Below are positions 1 through 8,674 of a stretch of DNA of 64,000 nucleotides, in pieces. Both the position numbers and the translations under genes were made by a program. Position 1 is the first letter of the stretch. Each line of letters opens with the position of its first letter. The stretch is from Micromonospora endolithica (GTDB taxonomy: Bacteria; Actinomycetota; Actinomycetes; Mycobacteriales; Micromonosporaceae), in NCBI RefSeq assembly GCF_003626595.1, contig NZ_RBAK01000003.1:186001-250000 (forward strand), read 5' to 3'. The notes under the pieces were generated by a model. The model did not search any database. It was not told the DNA's origin and was given only the letters and a program-made list of their open reading frames with translations.

Positions 1-598
1 GGTAGCGCCGCACGAAGCCCTCGTCGTCAACGCTCAGCTCGGCGGTGAACGTGTCGCTGCGGAACTTCACCCTGCCCGGCCCCATACCCGTGTAGACCTG
101 CTCGGCCGCGACCACCTGCAGGCTCGGCACCAACACCCAGGCGACCGTGATCCGGTGCGGGGTGTCGGCCGGCTTCCCGGCCAGCCCGAGCCGCCGGATC
201 GGCAGCGTGTTGAACAGCGCCGACCCGCCGAGGTCGACGTCCCGCGCCTCGGCCAGTCGGTCCGGGTCGTCGGTGCCGGGCAGACCGGCGGCCGGCTTCC
301 CCGCCGCGCTCAGCGCCGCGTCCAGGTCACCCTGCTCGGCGGTGGTCACCCGCCACCGGTCGGTCGCCCGTTCCAGGCGTACGCTGCGCAGCCACCCGGC
401 GCCCTCCACCTCGACCTCCAGCCGGACCGCAGCCCAGTCCGGGTCGGTGGTGAGCTGGTAGCGGCAGGTGTAGGGGATCGGATCCACGGCCACCTGGGTG
501 CCGCGCGCCGTCAACCCCTGTCGGTCGTCGACGAGCGCGTTCTCGGCACCGGCGGTGTCCGTGCGGGTCCACAGGAACGATTTCGGCATGGTCGGCAT
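1..598 (-). CDS. putative glycolipid-binding domain protein (3' end cut by window)
   Basis: The reverse strand is open from an ATG at 598 to the window edge (199 codons seen, no stop). The translation begins MPTMPKSFLWTRTD and contains the stretch VDLGGSALFNTLPIRRLGL followed by a beta-rich end (ITVAWVLVPSLQVV, YTGMGPGRVKF). This pattern matches my memory of the 'putative glycolipid-binding' family (Pfam Glycolipid_bind, formerly DUF1089), a single barrel-like domain of about 190 residues whose biochemical role is not settled. The visible part is nearly the whole expected length, so little is missing. No signal peptide is present, so it should be cytoplasmic. A second in-frame ATG at 589 is an alternative start. 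It is separated from the helicase gene on its 5' side by a hairpin and probably has its own promoter. Confidence 0.7.
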   Translation of the reverse strand, partial: MPTMPKSFLWTRTDTAGAENALVDDRQGLTARGTQVAVDPIPYTCRYQLTTDPDWAAVRLEVEVEGAGWLRSVRLERATDRWRVTTAEQGDLDAALSAAGKPAAGLPGTDDPDRLAEARDVDLGGSALFNTLPIRRLGLAGKPADTPHRITVAWVLVPSLQVVAAEQVYTGMGPGRVKFRSDTFTAELSVDDEGFVRRY

Positions 599-646
599 GA
601 GCCGGACGTTACGCCACCTGCCGGGGGCCGGCAGCGGAGACGGAGA

Positions 647-678
647 CGCCGCCGCGGAGCGTGGGCTCCGCGACGGCG
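647..678 (-). terminator. hairpin terminator after DEAD-box helicase gene
   Basis: Two 14-base arms, 647-660 and 665-678, are complementary with one mismatch around a 4-base loop. The hairpin lies 20 bases beyond the helicase stop on the minus strand. There is no long T run, as is usual for high-GC actinobacterial terminators. It also separates the helicase transcript from the glycolipid-binding gene. Confidence 0.55.
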
Positions 679-697
679 TTCCGGGTGTCGCTCAGGA

Positions 698-2503
698 TCA
701 GTGGGTACGCGCCGGCGGCCGGCCGCCGAAGCCCCGCCGCTCGTCGCGCGGCCGGTCGTCCCGACCTCGCCCCTCGGACCGGAACCCGCCCCGGTCGCCG
801 TAGCTACGGCTCTCGGTCGGCCGGTCGCCGTAGCGCCGGTCGCCCTGGGGCCGGTCGCCGTAGCTCCGGTTCTCGGTGGGCCGGTCGCCGTAGCTACGGC
901 TCTCGGTCGGCCGGTCGCCGTAGCGCCGGTCGCCCTGGGGCCGGTCGCCGTAGCTCCGGCCCTCGGCGGGCCGGTCGCCGTAGCGCCGGTCGCCCTGCGG
1001 TCGGTCGCCGTAGCTCCGGCTATCGGTGGGCCGGTCGCCGTAGCCGCGGCCTCCGGTGGGCCGGTCGCCGTAGCCACGCGGGCCCCGGTCGCCGTAGCTC
1101 CGGCCCTCGCCGGACCGGTCGCCGAACCTGCGGTCGCCACGGTCGGACCGGTCGCCGAAGCGGCGCGGTCCGCCGGAGCGGTCGCTGTGCCGCCGGGGCT
1201 CGGGCTCGGCACGCACCGGCACACCGCTGGGCTCGCGGGCGCCGATCAGCTCGGTCAACGCCGGGTCGCCGGCCCGCACCCGGGTCTCGGCCGGTGCCAC
1301 CCCGGCCTTCTCCAGCATGGCGAGGGTGGTCCGGCGCTGCTTCGGCAGCACCAGGGTGGCCACCGCGCCGGATTCGCCCGCCCGTGCGGTACGCCCCGCC
1401 CGGTGCAGGTAGTCCTTCGGGTCCTTCGGCGGGTCGACGTGCAGCACCAGCGAGACGCCGTCGACGTGGATGCCCCGGGCCGCCACGTCCGTGGCGACCA
1501 GGACGTTCATCCGGCCCTCCTTGAACTCGGCCAGGGTCTTCGTCCGCATCCGCTGGGTCTTGCCGCCGTGCAGGCCCCCGGCCCGTACGCCGACCGCCGC
1601 CAACTGCTCGACCAGCCGGTCCACGCCCAACTGGGTGCGGGCGAACACCATCGTCCGGCCCTCCCGGGCGGCGATCGACGCGGCTACCGGGAACTTGTCG
1701 TGCGGCGGGATCAGCAGCATGTGGTGGTCCATGGTGGACACCGAGGCGGTGGACGGCGCGGTCGAGTGGGTGACCGGATCGGTCAGGAACCGCTTGACCA
1801 GCGCGTCCACGTCGCGGTCCAGGGTGGCCGAGAAGAGCAGCCGCTGGGAGTCCGCCGGGGTCTTCGCCAGCAGCTCGGTGACCTCCGGCAGGAAGCCCAT
1901 GTCGGCCATCTGGTCGGCCTCGTCGAGCACGGTGATCTCGATGTCGTCGAGACGGCACACACCTCGGTTGATCAGGTCGCCCAGCCGGCCCGGGGTGGCC
2001 ACCACGATCTCCACGCCGCGCCGCAGCGCGTCGATCTGCCGGTCGTACGGCACGCCGCCGACGGCGGTCTTGAGGAACACCCCGACCGCCTTGCCGAGCG
2101 GCACCAGCGCGTCGTTGACCTGCATGGCGAGTTCCCGCGTGGGAACCAGGACCAGGGCGCGCGGGTAGAGCGGGCGGGCCCGGTTGCGCTCGGCCATCCG
2201 GGCGAGCAGGGGCAGGCCGAAGGCGAGCGTCTTGCCGGAGCCGGTCTGGCCGCGGCCGAGGACGTCCCGGCCGGCGAGCGCGTCCGGCATGGTCGCGCGC
2301 TGGATCTCGAACGGGGTGGTGATGCCCTGCCGGGCGAGCGCGCGGACCAGCGCGTCGGGCAGGCCCAGCGAGGCGAAGTCGACGGTGTCGACGGCGGTCG
2401 GCTCGACGGTGGCGGGCTGTCCGGCGGCGACGAGTTCGTCGGCCGGCGGTGCGGTGCGGTCGGAAGCGGACGGAGACGTGCTGGACTCAGCAAACGTGGT
2501 CAA
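698..2503 (-). CDS. DEAD-box ATP-dependent RNA helicase with repetitive basic C-terminal tail
   Basis: A cytoplasmic RNA-unwinding ATPase of 601 residues. All helicase motifs are in order: Q motif near 61-68, Walker A GQTGSGKT at 85-92, PTREL at 121-125, TPGR at 170-173, DEAD at 194-197, SAT at 225-227, and HRAGRTAR at 367-374. After about residue 410 the protein becomes a low-complexity tail built from YGDRP-type units (YGDRPTESRS, YGDRPQGDRR), likely a flexible RNA-binding region comparable to RGG/RGD tails. Upstream in-frame ATG at 2593 would add 30 unrelated residues. The TTG at 2503 is preferred because GAAAGG sits about 6 bases upstream and the protein then begins TTFAES. The family is associated with ribosome assembly or RNA turnover, often in the cold; the exact role here is inferred. 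Confidence 0.93.
   Translation of the reverse strand: MTTFAESSTSPSASDRTAPPADELVAAGQPATVEPTAVDTVDFASLGLPDALVRALARQGITTPFEIQRATMPDALAGRDVLGRGQTGSGKTLAFGLPLLARMAERNRARPLYPRALVLVPTRELAMQVNDALVPLGKAVGVFLKTAVGGVPYDRQIDALRRGVEIVVATPGRLGDLINRGVCRLDDIEITVLDEADQMADMGFLPEVTELLAKTPADSQRLLFSATLDRDVDALVKRFLTDPVTHSTAPSTASVSTMDHHMLLIPPHDKFPVAASIAAREGRTMVFARTQLGVDRLVEQLAAVGVRAGGLHGGKTQRMRTKTLAEFKEGRMNVLVATDVAARGIHVDGVSLVLHVDPPKDPKDYLHRAGRTARAGESGAVATLVLPKQRRTTLAMLEKAGVAPAETRVRAGDPALTELIGAREPSGVPVRAEPEPRRHSDRSGGPRRFGDRSDRGDRRFGDRSGEGRSYGDRGPRGYGDRPTGGRGYGDRPTDSRSYGDRPQGDRRYGDRPAEGRSYGDRPQGDRRYGDRPTESRSYGDRPTENRSYGDRPQGDRRYGDRPTESRSYGDRGGFRSEGRGRDDRPRDERRGFGGRPPARTH
780..1140. repeat. in-gene tandem repeats encoding YGDRP units
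   Basis: The core GGCCGGTCGCCGTAG recurs about every 30-36 bases. Within the array, 801-890 and 891-980 form an almost exact 90-base direct duplication. The repeats stay in the helicase reading frame, so copy number can change without breaking it. They also produce long arginine- or proline-rich shadow ORFs on the opposite strand. Confidence 0.9.
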
Positions 2504-2703
2504 GAAATGCCTTTCGAGCGGGGCGCATCTTCGCGATGGCCTGCCGCAGCTGAGTGCCGCCGATCGCCCGCAAGACCGCCCAGGGGCGCGCACGCACGGT
2601 GCGCGCCAGGTCAGTGATCCTCACCAGTGTACGGCCGTTCCGGAAACCCGCCACCGCGTCGCGGACGGGTAGTGGGCGGGCTCACCCGGTCGCCGGGTCG
2701 CCG

Positions 2704-4416
2704 TCACGTGTTGAGGATGCCACCGACCAGGCCGTCCAGGACGTCGCCGGCCAGCAGGACCACCAGCACGCTGATCGCCATGAGCAGGGCCAACGCGGCG
2801 GTCAGCACGATCACCACCCGGGCCGTGCTGGACCGCTCCTCGGCCGGGCTGGCCGCCCAGCCCTGGGCCAGGATGTGCCCGGTCAGCGAACCGGAATTTT
2901 CCATGGCCGGATTGGTCGGCAGGGCCACGGTGGCGAAACCCGGGCCCTCCGTGCCGCCGTACAGGGTGCCCAGGTCCGGACCCCCGTCGAACCGGCCAGG
3001 GCGACCGTCGGCCGACCCGTCCCGCCGGGATGGCCCACCGGCGTGGGCGGCCGACGCGCTCGGACGGCCCGAGGGCGCCGCCCAGGGGGCTGCCTGGGAG
3101 GTGGCCGCCCCACCGGACCACGACGCCGCCCCGGGGCTGGTCGGCGGCGGCCAGGCGGGCAGGGCCGGGGCGGGCACCACCGGTGGCGCCGGGGCCGGTG
3201 GCGCCGAGATCGGCGGCACCGGGGCGGCCGAGGCCGGGGTGGGCCGCACCGACACATGCGTCGCCGGCGCTGCTGAGGCGGGTGGCGTCGACACGGGTGC
3301 TGTCGACGCGGGTGGCGCTGAGGCGGGTGGCGCCGATACGGCCGGGGCCGGGGCCGCGGCCGCGGACACCGGGGCCGCTGCCGGTACCGAGGCCCGACCG
3401 GCGAGGCGACCCGGTGCCGCGGGGGCCGACGCGCCGGACATCGCCGGCGGCGGCGGGAACGGTGGGGCCGGGGCGGGGCCGGGCGGCGGCGGAGGCGCGG
3501 GTACCGGCGGGCCGGGCGGTGGGGCCGGCGGCCCGGGTACGGGCGGCACCGGTCCCGGCGGGGTCGGACCCGGCGCGGGTACCGGTCCCGGCGGGGTCGG
3601 CTTCGGCAGTGGCGGTGTCGGTGACGGCACCGGTGGGGTCGGCACCGGTGGGGTCGGGGACGGCGGGGTCGGCCCCGGTACGGGCGGGATGGGGGCCGGG
3701 GCGGGTTCCGGGTCCGGGACCGGTGGGGTCGGCGGCTTCGGTGGCTCCGGCGGCAGGGCGGGCTCGGGTGGCTCCGGATTCACCGGTCCCGCCCGGTAGA
3801 TCCGGGCCTCGCCGGTGTGCGAGCGGATGGCCGCGGCCTCGGCGGCGGACACCCGACTCGCGTCCGGAACCGCCGCGCTGGCCCGCGCGGCGGGCGACGG
3901 ATCCGCTGGTGGCCGCTCGGCCGGCGAGGCGGGTGCGTCGGAGGCGTTGAGGGCCTTGGCGGTGTCCGGCTGGTCGGGTGCGTCGGGTGCGTCGGGTGTG
4001 TCGGGTGCCTTGGCGGTGTCCCGATCGCCCGGCGCGTCGGGTGAGCCGGACGCCTTGCTGGCGCTCCGCTGGACGGGCACGCCGGCTCCGGAGTCGGCCC
4101 CGCCGCCCGCCCGGTAGGTGGTGCTCTCCGCGCGGGCGGTTGCCGGGCCGGTGCCGTCTTCGGGGGGAGCGACGGCGGTGGCGACGGTCACCCGGGCCCG
4201 GGCCGGCCCGGCGGCGGGCTGCTGCTGGCGTACGCCATCGGGGTTCGACCCGGCCGCGGCGCGCGACGGGCCGGTGGAGCCGGCGCCCGGCGTGTCGGCC
4301 GGCGGTTCGGGTGCGGTGGCCACGGGTCGGTCCACGGCGTCGGCCGGGGCCGCGGGCTCGGGGCCGGGCGCGGACGTCCGGTCACCCGGTTCCGCCGGGA
4401 CCTGCTGATCGACCAT
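2704..4416 (-). CDS. proline/alanine-rich single-pass membrane protein
   Basis: A 570-residue protein that I cannot assign to a family. It starts at ATG 4416, preceded by GGAGG about 7 bases upstream. Residues 1-230 are acidic and Ala/Pro/Asp-rich and contain two similar motifs, STTYRAGGG and ARIYRAGPV. Next comes a long proline block (repeating PTPPVPxPTPP, PPAPPPGPPVP), then a Ser/Ala/Pro linker. Near the C-terminus is one hydrophobic helix (VVIVLTAALALLMAISVLVV) before a short tail. There is no N-terminal signal peptide, so the large proline-rich part is most simply cytoplasmic, anchored by a tail helix. It sits between the helicase and an NlpC/P60 hydrolase. Proline-rich membrane proteins in actinomycetes are often linked to cell envelope or polar growth, but that is only a suggestion here. 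Confidence 0.75.
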   Translation of the reverse strand: MVDQQVPAEPGDRTSAPGPEPAAPADAVDRPVATAPEPPADTPGAGSTGPSRAAAGSNPDGVRQQQPAAGPARARVTVATAVAPPEDGTGPATARAESTTYRAGGGADSGAGVPVQRSASKASGSPDAPGDRDTAKAPDTPDAPDAPDQPDTAKALNASDAPASPAERPPADPSPAARASAAVPDASRVSAAEAAAIRSHTGEARIYRAGPVNPEPPEPALPPEPPKPPTPPVPDPEPAPAPIPPVPGPTPPSPTPPVPTPPVPSPTPPLPKPTPPGPVPAPGPTPPGPVPPVPGPPAPPPGPPVPAPPPPPGPAPAPPFPPPPAMSGASAPAAPGRLAGRASVPAAAPVSAAAAPAPAVSAPPASAPPASTAPVSTPPASAAPATHVSVRPTPASAAPVPPISAPPAPAPPVVPAPALPAWPPPTSPGAASWSGGAATSQAAPWAAPSGRPSASAAHAGGPSRRDGSADGRPGRFDGGPDLGTLYGGTEGPGFATVALPTNPAMENSGSLTGHILAQGWAASPAEERSSTARVVIVLTAALALLMAISVLVVLLAGDVLDGLVGGILNT

Positions 4417-4563
4417 GCTCGCCCTCCGCGCCGCGCTCGCGCCCGGGACCGTGCGGTCGGCCCGGGTGTGCCTGAGTCTCACCGTGCCACATTCCGTCCC
4501 GCGGAGCACAGTCGGAACGCGTACCGGCCGACGCGGCGGACCGCACCGGCCGGCGGCGTCGGG

Positions 4564-6213
4564 TCAGCTGCCGGTGCTCGGCGACGCGGTGCGGGAGGGC
4601 GGCACGCTGCTCGCCGCCGTGGTCGGGGCGGCGGAGCCGCTGGTCGGGGCGGCCGTGCCGCTGGTCGGGGCGGCCGTGCCGCTGGTCGGCTGAGGTGCGG
4701 ACGTGGACGGCGCCGCCGTGGATGGCGCGGACGTGGACGGCGCCGACGTGCGGCTGGGCGTCGGTGAGGTGCTCGGCGTCGGTGAGGTGCTCGGCGTCGG
4801 CGTCGGCGACGTCGTCGGGGTCGGGGTCGGCGAGGTGGTGGGCTTCGGCGAGGTGCTCGGCGTCGGCGACGCCGAGGGGGTCTTCGACGGGGTCGGCTTC
4901 GGGGTGGGCGTCGGCTTCGGCGCCACCGGGGGGGTGGCCGGCGGTGGGGTGGGGGTGGCCGGGGCGGGGATCGCGCCGACGACGCGGGTCGCGGCGTAGA
5001 GCCGGGACCACCGCACGGTGGAAATCTTGACCACGTCCCCGGTGGTGGGCGCGTGGATCATCTTGCCGCCGCCGACGTACATGCCCATGTGGTGGATCGA
5101 CGTCCAGCTGGTGCCGGACGCGAAGAAGAGCAGGTCACCCGGGAGTAGCGCGGAGGAGGGCACGGTGCGGGAGCGGGTCGCGTAGTACTGGTCGCGGGAC
5201 ACCCGGGGCAGGCCGTCGTAGCCCGCCGAGCGGTACGCGGCCCAGATCAGGCCGGAGCAGTCGAAGCGGTCCGGACCCTCGGCGGCCCACAGGTAGGGAT
5301 CGCCGAGCTGCGCCTTCGCGTACCTGACCGCGGCCAGCGCGGTGGGGTGCGCGGCCAGGCCGTTGGCGGTCTCGTTGCCCACCAGACCCGCGCCCAGCTG
5401 TTGCTCGGCGGCCTCCTGCTGGCGCTCCAGGACGATCAGCTGCGCGGCGTTGTCCTTGCGCAGCTGGACGAGCTTCGCCTCCTCGGCCCGCAGTGCCCGC
5501 TCCCCGGCGGTGTAGTCGTCGCGGGCCTTCTTCGTCCGGCCCTCGGCGGCCGCCAGCGCCTGCTGGGCGAACTGCTCGCCGGTGCGGGCCCGGATCACCT
5601 GCTGCTTCGCGCCGGTGGTGTCGCCGCCCTCGATCGGCTCGCCCCGGGTGATCCGGCCGAGCTGGTTGAGGTCGTGCAGGTCGGTGGCGAAGTCGCCGGG
5701 CGGCAACGCGGCGGCGGCCTTGATCGCCTCGGCGGCGGTGGCGTCGGCGGTCTGCTGCGCTCGGGCCAGGGCGTCCCGGGCCAGCGCCAGGTCCCGCTCG
5801 GCGGCGGTGAGCTGGGCCTCGGCCTCGGTGCGTTGCTGGCGCAGCTTGAGCAGGTCGTCGCCGAGCTGCCCCACCCGCGCCTCGGCCGCGTAGATCTGGG
5901 CGGCCAGCGGTCCGTTGCCCACCCCGGCGACCGGCGTGGTGGGTACACCGGGGACGGTCGGCGTGCCACCGGGGAAGGCCGGCGTGCCACCGGGGAAGGT
6001 CGGCGCCCCGGGCAGGTTCAGCGAACCGGCGACGACCGGCCGTGCGCCGGTGTCCGGAACGGTGGCGGGCAGGCCCGGTTCGGCGTACGCGGGGGTGGCC
6101 AGCACGGCGGCGGCGACCGCTCCGAGCAGGGCCGACCAGAGCCTCGGACGAAGCACGGGCGAGATCACCGGACTCCGTCGTCGCTGTCGTCGCCCGCGCC
6201 CGCTGTCGACCAT
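4564..6213 (-). CDS. secreted NlpC/P60 peptidoglycan endopeptidase with coiled coil and Pro/Ser/Thr tail
   Basis: A 549-residue cell-wall hydrolase. An arginine-rich start and hydrophobic segment end at AYA (residue 44), giving a signal peptide. Residues about 105-275 are heptad-like and rich in Ala, Glu, Gln and Arg: a coiled coil, as in RipA/Cwl-type hydrolases where it regulates activity. The C40 cysteine-peptidase domain covers about 295-415: catalytic Cys319 in DRFDCSGLIWAAY, His375 in IHHMGMYVGGG, polar third residue His387 in MIHAPT. It would cleave stem-peptide bonds. Residues 420-549 are a low-complexity Pro/Ser/Thr tail, possibly wall-spanning or glycosylated. The divergent neighbour is mqnE with about 240 bases between them. 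Confidence 0.92.
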   Translation of the reverse strand: MVDSGRGRRQRRRSPVISPVLRPRLWSALLGAVAAAVLATPAYAEPGLPATVPDTGARPVVAGSLNLPGAPTFPGGTPAFPGGTPTVPGVPTTPVAGVGNGPLAAQIYAAEARVGQLGDDLLKLRQQRTEAEAQLTAAERDLALARDALARAQQTADATAAEAIKAAAALPPGDFATDLHDLNQLGRITRGEPIEGGDTTGAKQQVIRARTGEQFAQQALAAAEGRTKKARDDYTAGERALRAEEAKLVQLRKDNAAQLIVLERQQEAAEQQLGAGLVGNETANGLAAHPTALAAVRYAKAQLGDPYLWAAEGPDRFDCSGLIWAAYRSAGYDGLPRVSRDQYYATRSRTVPSSALLPGDLLFFASGTSWTSIHHMGMYVGGGKMIHAPTTGDVVKISTVRWSRLYAATRVVGAIPAPATPTPPPATPPVAPKPTPTPKPTPSKTPSASPTPSTSPKPTTSPTPTPTTSPTPTPSTSPTPSTSPTPSRTSAPSTSAPSTAAPSTSAPQPTSGTAAPTSGTAAPTSGSAAPTTAASSVPPSRTASPSTGS

Positions 6214-6451
6214 TCCGCTCCCCGTCCGGCTGGGTCGCCGCGACCGGTACGCGCGGCGTCAGGACGCTACCAGTGTGTGTGGCGCGTCCCACCCTGTCTT
6301 ACCTCACGCGGGCAACGATGTCGATGCGTCGCCGGGTTACGAGAGGCTGTGAATCCGGTGAGGTGCGTCGCTGCGGTACACCGTGCCGGCGGGCTGTCGG
6401 CCACCCGACGTAGGCTCGATCGGGTAACCCGGGTGGAAGGACGTGCTGGAG

Positions 6452-7621
6452 ATGGACGCCGGACTCAAGCGTGAGCTGGAAGCGAAGGTGTACGCCGGCG
6501 AGCGGCTGACCCGTGCGGACGGGATCGCGCTCTACGACAGCGACGACCTGACCTGGCTGGGCCGGCTGGCCCACCACCGGCGTACCGAGCTGAACGGCGA
6601 CCGGGTGATGTTCAACGTCAACCGGCACCTCAACCTGACCAACGTCTGCTCGGCCTCGTGCGCGTACTGCTCCTTCCAGCGCAAGCCGGGGGAGAAGGAC
6701 GCCTACACGATGCGCATCGACGAGGCGGTCCGCAAGGCCAAGGAGATGGAGGACGAGCAGCTCACCGAGCTGCACATCGTCAACGGTCTGCACCCGACGC
6801 TGCCCTGGCGCTACTACCCGAAGGTGCTGCGCGAGCTGAAGGCGGCGCTGCCGAACGTCAAGCTCAAGTGCTTCACCGCGACCGAGGTGCAGTGGTTCGA
6901 GAAGATCAGCGGACTGAGCGCGGACGAGATCCTCGACGAGCTGATGGACGCCGGTCTGGAGTCACTGACCGGTGGCGGCGCGGAGATCTTCGACTGGGAG
7001 GTCCGGCAGCACATCGTGGACCACGCCTGCCACTGGGAGGACTGGTCGCGGATCCACCGGCTGGCCCACACCAAGGGCATGAAGACCCCGGCGACCATGC
7101 TCTACGGCCACATCGAGGAGCCTCGGCACCGGGTCGACCACGTGCTGCGGCTGCGCGAGTTGCAGGACGAGACCGGTGGCTTCGCGGTGTTCATCCCGCT
7201 GCGCTACCAGCACGACTTCGTCGACTCGGCGGACGGCAAGATCCGCAACCGGATCCAGGCCCGCACCACGATGGCGTCGCCGGCCGAGTCGCTGAAGACC
7301 TTCGCGGTGTCCCGGTTGCTCTTCGACAACGTGCCGCACCTGAAGAACTTCTGGGTGATGCACGGGCTCTCGGTGGCCCAGCTCTCGCTGAACTTCGGTG
7401 TGGACGACCTGGACGGCTCGGTCGTGGAATACAAGATCACCCACGACGCCGACTCGTACGGCACCCCGAACACGATGCACCGCGACGACCTGCTGCACCT
7501 GATCTGGGACGCCGGTTTCCAGCCGGTCGAGCGGGACACCCGCTACAACGTGGTGCGCGAGTACGACAAGGCCCCGTCGCTGGCGGAGCGCCGCGCCGCG
7601 CCGCAGCAGGTCTGGGCCTGA
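6452..7621 (+). CDS. mqnE: aminofutalosine synthase MqnE (radical SAM)
   Basis: Second step of the futalosine route to menaquinone: joins the MqnA product, 3-[(1-carboxyvinyl)oxy]benzoate, to the SAM adenosyl radical to give 6-amino-6-deoxyfutalosine. The protein is 389 residues, the normal family length. The radical-SAM cluster motif CxxxCxxC is Cys66, Cys70, Cys73 (NVCSASCAYCSFQRKPGEKD). Other family stretches are HIVNGLHPTLPWRYYP and LTGGGAEIFD. A GTG at 6443 is in frame, but the ATG at 6452 gives MDAGLKRELE, which matches the start I recall from Streptomyces MqnE; GGAAGG lies 11 bases upstream. Partners mqnA (20054) and mqnC (27238) are elsewhere in this window. Confidence 0.95.
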   Translation: MDAGLKRELEAKVYAGERLTRADGIALYDSDDLTWLGRLAHHRRTELNGDRVMFNVNRHLNLTNVCSASCAYCSFQRKPGEKDAYTMRIDEAVRKAKEMEDEQLTELHIVNGLHPTLPWRYYPKVLRELKAALPNVKLKCFTATEVQWFEKISGLSADEILDELMDAGLESLTGGGAEIFDWEVRQHIVDHACHWEDWSRIHRLAHTKGMKTPATMLYGHIEEPRHRVDHVLRLRELQDETGGFAVFIPLRYQHDFVDSADGKIRNRIQARTTMASPAESLKTFAVSRLLFDNVPHLKNFWVMHGLSVAQLSLNFGVDDLDGSVVEYKITHDADSYGTPNTMHRDDLLHLIWDAGFQPVERDTRYNVVREYDKAPSLAERRAAPQQVWA

Positions 7622-7714
7622 TCCGCGCCGGCGCGCGTGGTCGCCGCGGCACCCCCGGGTGGCGCGGCGGCCGGCGGGGGCGGCGGGCGGCGGCTCGCGT
7701 ACCCTCGTAGGGCC

Positions 7715-8137
7715 ATGGACGAGCAGCGGAGCGGGTTTCCCCGGCGGGACGCCGAGGGGCGTGTCGCCACCCTGGGTGACCTGCTCGGCGTGAGCCTGGC
7801 GGGCCTGGTCATCGGCCTGCTGGCCCTGATGCTGTTCGACCTGGTGTTCGCGTCGTTCGGCGCGGGCGAGTTCGGCCGGGCCAACGGCTGGCTCGCGGTG
7901 ATCCTGCCGGCCTGGCTCTACTGGGAGGACTTCCGCGCCTGGGAGTTCGGGGCGGCACGGGTGGTGGCCGCGCTGACCGGCGGCCTGCTGGCCGTCGCCG
8001 CCGGGCTGGTGGTCGCCGGGCTGGTGGCCGGGGCGCCGCCACTGCTCTCCGGCGGGCTCGGTGCGACGGTCTTCACCCTCGGGTACGCGATGATCTGGTT
8101 CCACGGCGTCCGCTGGCTGGCCCGCCGGACGGGTTGA
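7715..8137 (+). CDS. small integral membrane protein, function unknown
   Basis: A 140-residue protein I do not recognise. It has about 20 polar N-terminal residues, then four hydrophobic segments: LLGVSLAGLVIGLLALMLFDLVF, LAVILPAWLYW, an AALTGGLLAVAAGLVVAGLVAG segment, and a last one around ATVFTLGYAMIWFHGV. It ends in a basic tail (RWLARRTG). The ATG at 7715 is preferred over an in-frame GTG at 7637, because the upstream part is Gly/Ala-rich and reads like non-coding DNA. It follows mqnE by 93 bases and overlaps the reading space just before the DUF4229-like gene. Its position suggests co-transcription with mqnE; no functional link can be shown. Confidence 0.7.
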   Translation: MDEQRSGFPRRDAEGRVATLGDLLGVSLAGLVIGLLALMLFDLVFASFGAGEFGRANGWLAVILPAWLYWEDFRAWEFGAARVVAALTGGLLAVAAGLVVAGLVAGAPPLLSGGLGATVFTLGYAMIWFHGVRWLARRTG

Positions 8138-8187
8138 GTCCGCCGTCGGGGTGTTTCCCGGTGGCGGGAGAAACGGAGTGCGGAGAA

Positions 8188-8478
8188 GTGAGCGCGGCGG
8201 TCAAGTACACGCTGGGCCGGATCGGGCTGTTCGTCATCGTGCTGGTGGCCCTCCTGCCGACGGACCTGGACATCTTTCTCAAGCTGATCGTGGCGCTCGC
8301 CTTCTCGGCCGCGGCCTCCTTCTTCCTGCTGCGGGGCTGGCGGGACCAGATGGCCGAGGAGATGGCCGCCGCCGCGGAGCGCCGCCGGGCCGAGAAGGAG
8401 CGCCTCCGCTCCGCCCTGGCCGGCGACGACCAGCCCCCCACCACCGACCAGCCCCCCACCCCCGACTCCCCGCGTTGA
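8188..8478 (+). CDS. DUF4229-like small membrane protein
   Basis: A 96-residue protein. GTG 8188 is chosen because CGGAGAA lies just upstream and the product begins SAAVKYTLGRIGLFVIVL, which matches actinobacterial DUF4229 proteins as I remember them. There are two hydrophobic helices (residues about 9-25 and 30-48), then an amphipathic charged helix (MAEEMAAAAERRRAEKERLR) and a short proline-rich end. An earlier in-frame start at 8134 would add 18 residues without a good ribosome site. Related small proteins are often found near menaquinone genes in actinobacteria, which fits the position after mqnE; function unknown. Confidence 0.7.
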   Translation: MSAAVKYTLGRIGLFVIVLVALLPTDLDIFLKLIVALAFSAAASFFLLRGWRDQMAEEMAAAAERRRAEKERLRSALAGDDQPPTTDQPPTPDSPR

Positions 8479-8674
8479 CCGCGAAGCTGTCGTCCGACCC
8501 GCCGGCCGGGCCGACGGCAGCTCCGTGATCAACGCCTGAGGGAAGCGGATCCCGCCGATGTGATGATCGGGCTGGCATGGATCAATTCAGCGACGGATGT
8601 TGATATGACCATGTGACGAGTGGTGAAGTGTGCATCACCCAGCGGGAGCTCTCCCGCGCCCGAGGAGGTTGTCC

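Noticed and set aside
155..2617. 820-codon plus-strand open frame opposite the DEAD-box gene
   Set aside because: It is antisense to a helicase with all motifs; the translation is Arg/Gly/Val low complexity driven by the YGDRP repeats and has no domain.
2627..3799. Gly-rich plus-strand open frame (PE-PGRS-like appearance)
   Set aside because: The glycine runs are the reverse complement of proline codons in the minus-strand gene, which has a ribosome site and a membrane helix; there is no PE domain.
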